From positions 1-60,525 of the forward strand of contig CAYNVS010000018.1 in assembly GCA_964400725.1 (NCBI GenBank): a stretch of DNA of 60,525 nucleotides. The letters are read 5' to 3'. The stretch comes from CAYNVS01 sp964400725 (GTDB lineage: Bacteria > Myxococcota_A > SURF-8 > CAYNVS01). Position numbers and translations under genes: made by a program. Position 1 is the stretch's first letter. Every line of letters starts with the position of its first letter. Positions 26,449-33,830 of the stretch are shown piece by piece. Below the pieces are notes generated by a model that made no database searches, had not been told where the DNA came from, and saw nothing but the letters and a program-made list of their open reading frames with translations.

Positions 26449-27621
26449 ATGAAAAACATTTTAGGGATGATTATTTTCTTGACGATATTCGTCGTAATTT
26501 ACGGCGGAGCGAACTTTTACGTCTATTACCGCTTTAAAACCGCCTTTACGCCGGAAGGTAAGCGCGCTGCCGCGGCGGCGGCGGCGTTCGTTTTTTTAGC
26601 GCTCGCGCCGATATTGCAGCGATTAATCTCCGAGCTTAACGTAAAGCCGCTTACGCTGGCTTTATCGCACGCCGCTTACGCGTGGATGGGGCTTTTGCTT
26701 TTCTTTTTCTTTTCATCGCTTGCGTTGGAACTCGCCAATTTCGCGGTCGGCGCGGCCGCAAAAATCGTCGCGTCCAAAACGTTCGCGGCAAAGCCGTCGC
26801 TTTCGCAGTTCGTCCGCTTCGCCGTTCCGGCGATTGTTTCGGCTTGCTGCTTCGCTTACGGCTATTTCGAAGCGCTGGACATAGGAACGGAAAAAATAAC
26901 GTTAAAAACCGATAAGCTGCCGCCCGCGGCGACGGTGAAAATCGCGCAGATAAGCGACCTTCACTTAGGCGTAATGGTTGGGGAGCGGGAGCTTGAAAAA
27001 ATAGCGGCGCAAATTGAAAAGATTAATCCGGACATGCTCGTCTCCACCGGCGATTTAGTTGAGAACGGCGCTTATTACTTAAAAGGGTACGAGCGCTTTT
27101 TTACCCGCTTTTCTCCTCCGATGGGGAAATTCGCCGTAACCGGCAACCACGAGTATTACGCCGATTTGCAACAGGCTCTTGATTTTACTAAAAGCTGCGG
27201 CTTCGAAATGTTAATCGACCGCGCCGTTGACGCAGGCGGCCTTATTACGGTGGCGGGCGTTGACGACGGCGGCAGAAACGGAATGGACTCCCGCTCTAAA
27301 GCCCGCGAACTCGCTTTATACGATTCGCTTTCAGGCGAGAAATTCATTCTCGTTTTGAAACATCGTCCCGTCTCGGACGTCAAAGCGGCGGGGAAGTTCG
27401 ATTTGCAGCTGTCCGGGCACACGCACGCCGGACAGATATGGCCGTTTTCCTATTTCCCCAAAGCGGCTTTTCCGCTGTTTAACGGGCTTTACAAATTAAG
27501 CGGCGGAAGCAAAATTTACGTCTCGCCCGGCGCGGGCACGTGGGGGCCGCCGGTTCGCTTTATGGCCAAACCGAAAGTGTCGTTCATCGAGCTTGTATCG
27601 ACGGCGAAGAGCGCAGATTGA
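26449..27621 (+). CDS. YkuE-type membrane metallophosphoesterase
   Basis: The 390-aa protein has about four hydrophobic helices in residues 1-150, then a calcineurin-like catalytic domain with all metal motifs intact: QISDLHLG, GDLVENG, GNHEYY, KHRP and GHTHAGQIWP, plus the family's GAGTWGPPVRF. Relatives dephosphorylate lipids or UDP-diacylglucosamine-like substrates, but the substrate here is unknown. It lies 38 nt after hypE and 19 nt before the EIIA-HPr gene. In contrast to the two degenerate phosphoesterase-like proteins in this window, this one looks active. Confidence 0.85.
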   Translation: MKNILGMIIFLTIFVVIYGGANFYVYYRFKTAFTPEGKRAAAAAAAFVFLALAPILQRLISELNVKPLTLALSHAAYAWMGLLLFFFFSSLALELANFAVGAAAKIVASKTFAAKPSLSQFVRFAVPAIVSACCFAYGYFEALDIGTEKITLKTDKLPPAATVKIAQISDLHLGVMVGERELEKIAAQIEKINPDMLVSTGDLVENGAYYLKGYERFFTRFSPPMGKFAVTGNHEYYADLQQALDFTKSCGFEMLIDRAVDAGGLITVAGVDDGGRNGMDSRSKARELALYDSLSGEKFILVLKHRPVSDVKAAGKFDLQLSGHTHAGQIWPFSYFPKAAFPLFNGLYKLSGGSKIYVSPGAGTWGPPVRFMAKPKVSFIELVSTAKSAD

Positions 27622-27640
27622 GCGCAAACGGAAGGAAAAA

Positions 27641-28378
27641 ATGATTGGAACCCTTATAGTCGGACACGAAGGGCTGCCGGAAGCCTACATAAAGACGCTT
27701 GAAAGCCTAACGACGTTCAATATGTCGCATCTTTTACCTGTTTCTATACGCGCCGGCGAGTCCGCCGAATCGGCGATGAGGCGTATAGAGGCGGCCGCGG
27801 ACGCCGTGGACGACGGCTATGGAGTACTTATACTCTCCGATCAGCTTGGCAGCAGTCCGGCAAACGTCAGCGCCGCGATGTGCAAAATGCGTCGCAACTC
27901 GGCGGCGATATGCGGCGTAAATCTGCCGATGCTTATACGAATTCTAGACAGGCGCGCATACTTAAACAGCGTTGATGAGCTCGCCGAGGCCGCCGTGCAG
28001 GCTGGAAAAGAGAACATCGTAAGGCTTGATAAAAAAGGGGATTGCGCCCCTTCGCCCGCGCCGGAAAAAGACGCGAAACGTGCGAACGGCTCGCGTAGAA
28101 AAGCCAAGAAGGCGGAGGCGACTTTCGTTCTAAAAAACAGGCTGGGGCTTCACGCTTCAGCCGCGGCCAAGCTGGTGCACGCCGCCAACGGCTTCTCCTG
28201 CGAAATCGAAGTCGAAAAGGAGCGCAAGCGCGTAAACGCCAAAAGCATTTTGGGCGTGCTTACTCTCACCGCCCACGCGGGCGATTCGCTGACCTTCTTT
28301 TTTACCGGAGAGGACGCCGAAGAAGCGGCCGCCGCCGTCAAACGGCTTATTGAGGACAAGTTCGGCGAGGAAAGTTGA
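27641..28378 (+). CDS. PTS EIIA(Man-type)-HPr fusion protein
   Basis: The 245-aa protein joins a mannose-type EIIA domain (residues 1-120, phospho-His candidate His9 in LIVGHEGLPEAY, and VLILSDQLGSSPANVSA) to an HPr domain (about 158-240) through a charged, Ala/Lys-rich linker. HPr residues include His171 in RLGLHASAAAKLV and the regulatory Ser202 in NAKSILGV. The two residues after the active His, normally Arg-Pro (GLHARPA), read Ser-Ala here. No EIIB/C sugar permease is nearby, so a regulatory phosphorelay is more likely than sugar transport (inference). The start is ATG 27641 after GAAGGA; no EI gene is present. Confidence 0.85.
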   Translation: MIGTLIVGHEGLPEAYIKTLESLTTFNMSHLLPVSIRAGESAESAMRRIEAAADAVDDGYGVLILSDQLGSSPANVSAAMCKMRRNSAAICGVNLPMLIRILDRRAYLNSVDELAEAAVQAGKENIVRLDKKGDCAPSPAPEKDAKRANGSRRKAKKAEATFVLKNRLGLHASAAAKLVHAANGFSCEIEVEKERKRVNAKSILGVLTLTAHAGDSLTFFFTGEDAEEAAAAVKRLIEDKFGEES

Positions 28379-28411
28379 AAAACGCCTAATCGCGGACTAA
28401 CGGATGCGAAG

Positions 28412-29131
28412 ATGAAAAATCTTACAAAAGAAGAAGCTCTGCAAAAGGCCGAAGAAGTGAAGCGGCTGCTCGGCGTTGACGACGCGGACGCCGAGCTTAT
28501 ACTGGAGGCGCTCACGCACCCAAGCTACGTAAACGAGCACCGCGAAGAGTTTAAAGACTACGACAGGCTGGAATTTTTAGGCGACGGAATTCTTAACTTC
28601 GTCGTCGGATGCAGGTTGTTCGAGTGCGAGCGCCGGTTCTCGGCGGGAACGATGACGCAGCTGCGCGCAAAGGTAATTTGCCGCGACGGACTGCTTAACG
28701 CCGCTCTGGCGCATGAATTGTCAAGGTTCATCCTCATGGGCGAAGGCGAAGAGAAGACCGGAGGCCGCAGCCGCGAATCGACGCTGGCCGACGTAGTGGA
28801 GGCTATAATAGGAGCCGTTTACATATCCCTCGGCTTTGAAGAGGCAAAAAACTTGGTGATACGCTTGTTTGAAAGTCAAATCGACGACGCGCTCAGCTTC
28901 CAAACCCCGCAAAACCCGAAAGGCGCGCTTCAGGAAAAATTTCAAAAGTCTGGCAAATCGGGACCGTCCTACAGAATTATTCGCAAAAGCGGCAGCGAGC
29001 ATCAGCCGCATTTTGTAGTCGGCGTTTACTCTCCCGACGGCGAATTGCTGGCGAAGGGCGAAGGAAACAGCCGCAAGGCCGCCGAAGCCGAGGCCGCGCA
29101 AACGGCTCTGAAGTCGATGGCTGAAAAGTAA
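28412..29131 (+). CDS. rnc: Ribonuclease III
   Basis: It cleaves double-stranded RNA during rRNA and mRNA processing. The 239-aa protein has the RNase III signature DRLEFLGDGILNFVV with metal-binding Glu54 and Asp58, then LADVVEAIIGAVYISLG with Asp128 and Glu131. A C-terminal double-stranded RNA-binding domain (NPKGALQEKFQKSGKSGPSY...GNSRKAAEAEAAQTAL) follows. The length matches the family. It lies 33 nt after the EIIA-HPr gene; the ribosome-binding site (GCGAAG) is weak. Confidence 0.94.
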   Translation: MKNLTKEEALQKAEEVKRLLGVDDADAELILEALTHPSYVNEHREEFKDYDRLEFLGDGILNFVVGCRLFECERRFSAGTMTQLRAKVICRDGLLNAALAHELSRFILMGEGEEKTGGRSRESTLADVVEAIIGAVYISLGFEEAKNLVIRLFESQIDDALSFQTPQNPKGALQEKFQKSGKSGPSYRIIRKSGSEHQPHFVVGVYSPDGELLAKGEGNSRKAAEAEAAQTALKSMAEK

Positions 29132-29271
29132 CGCCTGCGTTCGTCCCACGCCGTTGAAAAATTCTCTTAAACGGCGGACGGCTCAAAGCCTTCTTTAAAA
29201 TCGACGCTTTAAATTGACAACCCCTTCAATCTTTGAGAAACTCTATCTGTATAATTATATCGGAGGCCTTC

Positions 29272-30609
29272 ATGTTCAGGAATTTTATAAAATTTTCCTT
29301 TATCGCCGGCGCGCTCGCGATTTGCGCGGCGGCCTTCGGGGCGGACTCTCCCCCTCAAACCGGCTTTAGCAAAAAGAACGGCGTCAAGCCGAACGACGGC
29401 CCGCCCGTATTCTCATCGGAAGAAATCGCCGCGATGGCTGGAAAACTGCCGATTTTGGAAATGTTGTCTCAACCAATAGTTCTTTCCGACGCGATTAACT
29501 CGAACGTTAAACTGCCTTCTAAATTCAACTGGGCGGACGTGGACGGAATCGATTGGATGCCTCCCGCGCGCAATCAAGGAAAATGCGGCTCCTGCTGGGC
29601 TCACGGCCCTATCGCCGTTATGGAGGCTCTGATTAACATACATAAAAACAATCCCGCCTTCGATTACGATTTATCGGAACAGACTATTGTTTCTTGCGGA
29701 GTCGGCAGCTGCGCCACCGGCGGAATTCCCGACGAAGTTATGACGCTGCTTGAAAACGACGGCGCGCCCGACGAGGCGTGTTTTCCTTATCTCTCGACTA
29801 ACGAAACGGCTGTCGAAGGAGACTGCGCTCAGCGCTGCTCCAATTACGCGACGCGCGGAGTCAAAGTTATTAAAGCCTCTAAAAAAGGATGGGGGCGTCT
29901 TTACAGCCTTCAGCCCGGCTCCGCAGATTACGTCGATCTAGTGAAACATTACGTTTACGCCGCTCCGGTTTCGACCTCGATGATAGTCTTCCCCGATTTT
30001 CACGCCTACGACGGCGGCGTTTACGACGGCGGCCACGGATGCGACGTTTCATACTTTATCAACAGCTCCGGATTCGGCCACGTGGTTACAATCGTCGGCT
30101 GGGACGACGCGGACGGCGCGTGGATAGTCCGTAATCAGTGGGGCTCGACGTGGGGCGAAAACGGATACTTCCGCATCAAATACGGCGAGTCGTGCATAGG
30201 CATTTACGTAAATTGGCTTCGGATAGACGAATCGACCATTCCGGGCGGCGCTTCGACCGACGGCGACATAGACGGCGCGGACGAAAAGGACTGCGCTAAC
30301 GCGAACGAGCTGGGCTGCGACGACGCGGCAAAAACGGTTCTTAAATGCGGTTCCGATCTCAAATGGCGTCCGGTCAGAATTTGTCCAGACAACTACTACT
30401 GCCAAAGCGGCGCGTGCGAAGCCTACGCGCTTCCGGACGGCGACGAATCCGAAGCGGAAGGCGACGCCGAACCGGCCATTACCGAAGACATGAAAGCCTA
30501 CGCGGAAGTCGATAAAACGACATGCAGCGGCGGAAATCACGCAACTTTCCTTGCAATTTTACTCGTCGTATGCTTATATCGCAATCGCAAAAGCTTTTTA
30601 AAGGCTTGA
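29272..30609 (+). CDS. Secreted papain-family (C1) cysteine protease with Cys-rich module and C-terminal sorting-type tail
   Basis: The start is ATG 29272 after GGAGG. The 445-aa protein has a signal peptide (about 1-23) and a short pro-region. The papain catalytic set is intact: Gln102 and Cys108 in NQGKCGSCWA, His270 in GFGHVVTIVGW, Asn288 in VRNQWGSTWG. The region 329-385 carries DGDIDGADEKDC and a Cys-rich module ending CPDNYYCQSGACE; an acidic DGDESEAEGD linker follows. The C terminus is CSGG, then a hydrophobic helix, then RNRK, like GlyGly-/Myxo-CTERM anchors that are processed at the surface. The host target is unknown. Confidence 0.88.
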   Translation: MFRNFIKFSFIAGALAICAAAFGADSPPQTGFSKKNGVKPNDGPPVFSSEEIAAMAGKLPILEMLSQPIVLSDAINSNVKLPSKFNWADVDGIDWMPPARNQGKCGSCWAHGPIAVMEALINIHKNNPAFDYDLSEQTIVSCGVGSCATGGIPDEVMTLLENDGAPDEACFPYLSTNETAVEGDCAQRCSNYATRGVKVIKASKKGWGRLYSLQPGSADYVDLVKHYVYAAPVSTSMIVFPDFHAYDGGVYDGGHGCDVSYFINSSGFGHVVTIVGWDDADGAWIVRNQWGSTWGENGYFRIKYGESCIGIYVNWLRIDESTIPGGASTDGDIDGADEKDCANANELGCDDAAKTVLKCGSDLKWRPVRICPDNYYCQSGACEAYALPDGDESEAEGDAEPAITEDMKAYAEVDKTTCSGGNHATFLAILLVVCLYRNRKSFLKA

Positions 30610-30642
30610 AACCCGACTTTCTAGCGTTAAAGCGAGCGTAAA

Positions 30643-30900
30643 ATGAAAAAATTATTTCAATACGGATACGGCTGGCCGGTATTGGCGGCGGCCTTGATTT
30701 TGGGGTTCGGCGGCGCGGCATTGAGCGCCAAGTTTAAAAATCACTGGTGGTTCATAATCGGCTTCGCCATCGACCTTGTTCTCGTAATCGGTTTCATACT
30801 CACATGCGACGAAGAAGGAGAAAAAGTTTTCGACGATAAGGCGGCGGAAGAAAGCGCGCCTTCGCAAAAGGCGCAGGCCGAACAGTCCGAAAACTCTTAA
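30643..30900 (+). CDS. Small two-helix membrane protein (85 aa)
   Basis: Two hydrophobic helices (about residues 11-29 and 35-54, with a Trp-Trp pair between) are followed by an acidic soluble tail rich in Glu, Lys and Gln. Codon use resembles its neighbours, and it is followed at once by a strong terminator, supporting a real gene. No family is recognised. It may share the transcript of the protease gene (33 nt upstream). Confidence 0.6.
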   Translation: MKKLFQYGYGWPVLAAALILGFGGAALSAKFKNHWWFIIGFAIDLVLVIGFILTCDEEGEKVFDDKAAEESAPSQKAQAEQSENS

Positions 30901-30923
30901 CCGAAGTAAAAACGAATTGAAGC

Positions 30924-30949
30924 GCCCCGATTATCGGGGCTTTTTTTTT
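30924..30949 (+). terminator. Intrinsic terminator upstream of truA
   Basis: GCCCCGA and TCGGGGC form a perfect stem around TTA and are followed by nine U. It ends the protease/small membrane protein transcript. It also argues against any truA start before about 30950. Confidence 0.92.
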
Positions 30950-31016
30950 GGCGCAAACTGAGCCGAAAGGCAAATTTAGTTTGCGCGCAAAGCCCGCGAC
31001 GGCTATAAGTTACTCG

Positions 31017-31838
31017 ATGAACTATTACATGCGTCTCGATTTGGAATACGACGGAGAACCGTTCAGCGGCTGGCAGTCGCAGACTAACGGAGTCTCCATT
31101 CAGAGCGCGGTCGAAAAAGCTCTCGCGACTTTTTTGGGATGCGAGAGAATTCCCGTAACGGCGGCGGGACGCACCGACGCGGGCGTTCACGCGCTTGCTC
31201 AAACGGCGTCGTTTACGTTAAAGAGCGAAGTCGCCTTAGCCGCAAACTTTAATCCGAGCGACGAAGTTTGTTTGGGACGCATGCTTAGAGGAATGAACGG
31301 GATACTGCCGGAACAGATAAGCGTAAAGCGCGTCGCGCTGATGCGCCCTACGTTTCACGCCCGAAGAGACGCGGCGGGCAAGACTTACGAGTACGCGATT
31401 GTGGAAGGGCCGGCAAAGCCCGCGCTTCTACGCAAAAGGGCTTGGCACGTTTTTCTGCCGATGGATTTCGATAAAATGAAACGCGCCGCGAAATGCTTCG
31501 TCGGATTTAGAGACTTCGCGACCTTTAAGGGGCGCAAGGCTCAGCTTGAGACGACTACTCGCGTCGTGGAAAGTTTTTCGGTCGAACGAAGCGAGTATTA
31601 CGAGAACCTTATTTTATTCACGGTTACCGGCGACGGCTTTTTAAAAAACATGGTGCGCATTATGGTCGGCACTCTTGTGGACGTAGGGAGAGGAAAGCTG
31701 GCGGAAGAAGACGTTCCGAATATAATCGCGTCGCTCGACAGAACCAAAGCCGGGCAGACCGCTCCGGCCTGCGGGCTTACGCTGGTTAAGGTTTACTACA
31801 ACGCCCCCTACGACGCGCCGCTTGCGAAATTTCCGTGA
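31017..31838 (+). CDS. truA: tRNA pseudouridine(38-40) synthase TruA
   Basis: TruA isomerises U38-U40 in the tRNA anticodon stem. The 273-aa protein starts at ATG 31017. The frame is open to 30948, but that would begin inside the terminator U-tract. The catalytic Asp54 lies in AAGRTDAGVHAL; RLDLEYDGEPFSGWQ and FLKNMVRIMVGTL are family signatures. No clear ribosome-binding site is seen; ATG 31029 is an alternative start. Confidence 0.93.
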   Translation: MNYYMRLDLEYDGEPFSGWQSQTNGVSIQSAVEKALATFLGCERIPVTAAGRTDAGVHALAQTASFTLKSEVALAANFNPSDEVCLGRMLRGMNGILPEQISVKRVALMRPTFHARRDAAGKTYEYAIVEGPAKPALLRKRAWHVFLPMDFDKMKRAAKCFVGFRDFATFKGRKAQLETTTRVVESFSVERSEYYENLILFTVTGDGFLKNMVRIMVGTLVDVGRGKLAEEDVPNIIASLDRTKAGQTAPACGLTLVKVYYNAPYDAPLAKFP

Positions 31839-31894
31839 ACCCAGCCGCAGGCGCAACGCTTTATATAAGTTTTTATTTGCGTTTACCGTCCGGC

Positions 31895-31923
31895 TTGACG
31901 TAATATTTTACGAAAGATACTAA
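31895..31923 (+). promoter_or_regulatory. Candidate promoter for the 606-aa hypothetical gene
   Basis: TTGACG at 31895-31900 is followed after 17 nt by TACTAA (31918-31923). The -10 match is partial. The predicted leader is about 27 nt, with GAGG as ribosome-binding site. Confidence 0.4.
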
Positions 31924-31955
31924 TCAATTAAGCTATTTTCGCGAGGCAAACATCC

Positions 31956-33776
31956 ATGTCGAAGATACGAATTCGCATCACGAAGGAAGACGTTGAACAG
32001 GAGTCGCTTTCAAAAATATCCGACGTCGTTGATCAGATATTAAAACGCGACGACGTTTCGTTTTACTGCGGCCTCATTGAACTCGACATGCCGACCTACT
32101 CGTGCGATCTGCTCGCTTTTTCCGCGACGCCCGAAGTGATACGCTGGTATCTGGCTCTCGATGATATTTATCCGTATCTTCTTTACTTCTTAAATCCTGC
32201 GACCGACTACGACCGGTACTGCTCGATGTTTGTCCCCGCCGTTATCGGCAAAAACGGATACAACTACGATAAAAAGCAGCTTTACGAGTTCGTGCGCGAC
32301 AAAGGCGCTAAAATCGCTCGCTTCTGCATGACCAACGGCATACCTTACGCACCCGCGCTCAATTCGCTTATTCTTCATTTCAACGTCAACATCGAAATAG
32401 GCGACATAGCCAAGGAAGTCAAAGAGGCTGACGAAGAGGCGCGCCTTTCGGAAACGATTGAAGAATCGACAAAATCCGAAGACGCCGCGAAGAACGCGCC
32501 GGAAGACGCGGGAGAGGAAATGCCCGATTTCGGCGTCGCGGAAATCGAGCCGCAAAAAGTAACGAGCGAATTCTTGCTAGAAGTTTTTTCCTACACGGAT
32601 ATTTATCCTTTGCAGGATATTACCGAAGAGCCGGCTCTTTTCGTCGTTTCCGAAGATCCGGTTTCGGCCTTTAAAAACCCCATGAGCGTTTCCTTCGAGC
32701 TTTTCAAAGGCACGCATTTCCCAATCATTTTCATCAACCTTACAATTTACGATTCGCCCGACTTCCCGTCTATAATTAAGTTTCCGCTCAACGCCGAAAA
32801 CGAAGAGCACCGGAAATGGCTGGTCAAAGCGTCGGAGCTTGGCGCGGTGATGACAAATACCCTTTTCCGTAGAGGAAAGTCGCTTTACTGGGCTTTCACC
32901 GCCCCCGTAACCGTTAGGCGCGACGACGCCATGATGGGAATCGATCTGCTGTACGAGGCCGACGCGCAGAAGGCGCTTATACCAAGCGAATATAAAGACT
33001 TCGATTTGGCGATAGACGAATACGCCAAAGCCCGCGAGAAAGCCCGCTCCAGCGGAGAAAGCGTGGTCGAGACGCTGGAAAAATCCCGCGCCAATACCGC
33101 CCGCGTTCCGGCTTATTCGCCGAATGAATTTGAAGAGGAAGCCGCGGAAGCGGAAGAGGCGCCGACGACGCGCCCGACATTTACGCGGGATGAAACGCCC
33201 GCCTCGGACACTATTCAGGAGTCTTTTACGATTGAGACCGATTTCGCGTCGCCGAGCGCCGCCGTCGAGAGCGAAACCGTTGACAGCGCGCCCGCGTCCT
33301 CAGTCGTAGAAAGCAAAACGGTAGAGGCGTATTCGCTTCCGCCCGACGACGATATGACCGAGAGCATGATTACAAAGGACGTTCTGACCCCTTACGACCG
33401 CACCGGCGCGGAAATTCCCGAGGAAGTCAAGCGCATCGAGAAAATGCTCAACACTCCGGTGATTAAACCCGATAAGCCGCTCAGCGAGGATTTATCGCCG
33501 AAACCCGGCGAGATTATAAAAACCATTCAACGAGCGCCAATCGCCAAACCGCAAGGGGGCGTCAGCGCGGCGGAGATGGACTCGATTGTCGCGAGGCTCT
33601 CGAAAAAGATAATGCTGCTTGAGAGCCGCCTTGAAACGAAAACCAGAGAGAACAAGGTTTTATCGCAAAAAGTCGAGGAGCTTCAGCGCAAAATTGACAA
33701 GAACGACAAGGACAGCGGTCTTCTTAAAAAAAGCTCGTGGTGGAAGCTCTGGGACAAAAAGAACGACGAAGAATAA
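31956..33776 (+). CDS. Hypothetical protein with two globular segments, acidic linkers and C-terminal coiled coil
   Basis: No family is recognised in this 606-aa cytoplasmic-looking protein; there is no signal peptide or membrane helix. Residues 1-150 form a first globular region (FYCGLIELDMPTYSCDLLAF, WYLALDDIYPYLLYF). An acidic linker (about 152-195) separates it from a second region (200-350) with FPIIFINLTIYDSPDFP and LYWAFTAPVTVRRDDAMMG. A low-complexity Glu/Ala/Ser/Thr stretch (390-540) leads to a coiled coil (about 550-595, SKKIMLLESRLETKTRENK) and a Trp-rich tail, KSSWWKLWDKK. The layout suggests a scaffold, motility or cell-division type adaptor, but this is a guess. Confidence 0.7.
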   Translation: MSKIRIRITKEDVEQESLSKISDVVDQILKRDDVSFYCGLIELDMPTYSCDLLAFSATPEVIRWYLALDDIYPYLLYFLNPATDYDRYCSMFVPAVIGKNGYNYDKKQLYEFVRDKGAKIARFCMTNGIPYAPALNSLILHFNVNIEIGDIAKEVKEADEEARLSETIEESTKSEDAAKNAPEDAGEEMPDFGVAEIEPQKVTSEFLLEVFSYTDIYPLQDITEEPALFVVSEDPVSAFKNPMSVSFELFKGTHFPIIFINLTIYDSPDFPSIIKFPLNAENEEHRKWLVKASELGAVMTNTLFRRGKSLYWAFTAPVTVRRDDAMMGIDLLYEADAQKALIPSEYKDFDLAIDEYAKAREKARSSGESVVETLEKSRANTARVPAYSPNEFEEEAAEAEEAPTTRPTFTRDETPASDTIQESFTIETDFASPSAAVESETVDSAPASSVVESKTVEAYSLPPDDDMTESMITKDVLTPYDRTGAEIPEEVKRIEKMLNTPVIKPDKPLSEDLSPKPGEIIKTIQRAPIAKPQGGVSAAEMDSIVARLSKKIMLLESRLETKTRENKVLSQKVEELQRKIDKNDKDSGLLKKSSWWKLWDKKNDEE

Positions 33777-33830
33777 ATACGGTTTAGGCGAAAGCCGCCG
33801 GCCTTTCATTCAAATTTCGAGGAAATTCGC

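Noticed and set aside
29214..29255. TTGACA (29214) and TATAAT (29250) upstream of the protease gene
   Set aside because: The two boxes are 30 nt apart, too far for one promoter, and TATAAT sits almost on the ribosome-binding site.
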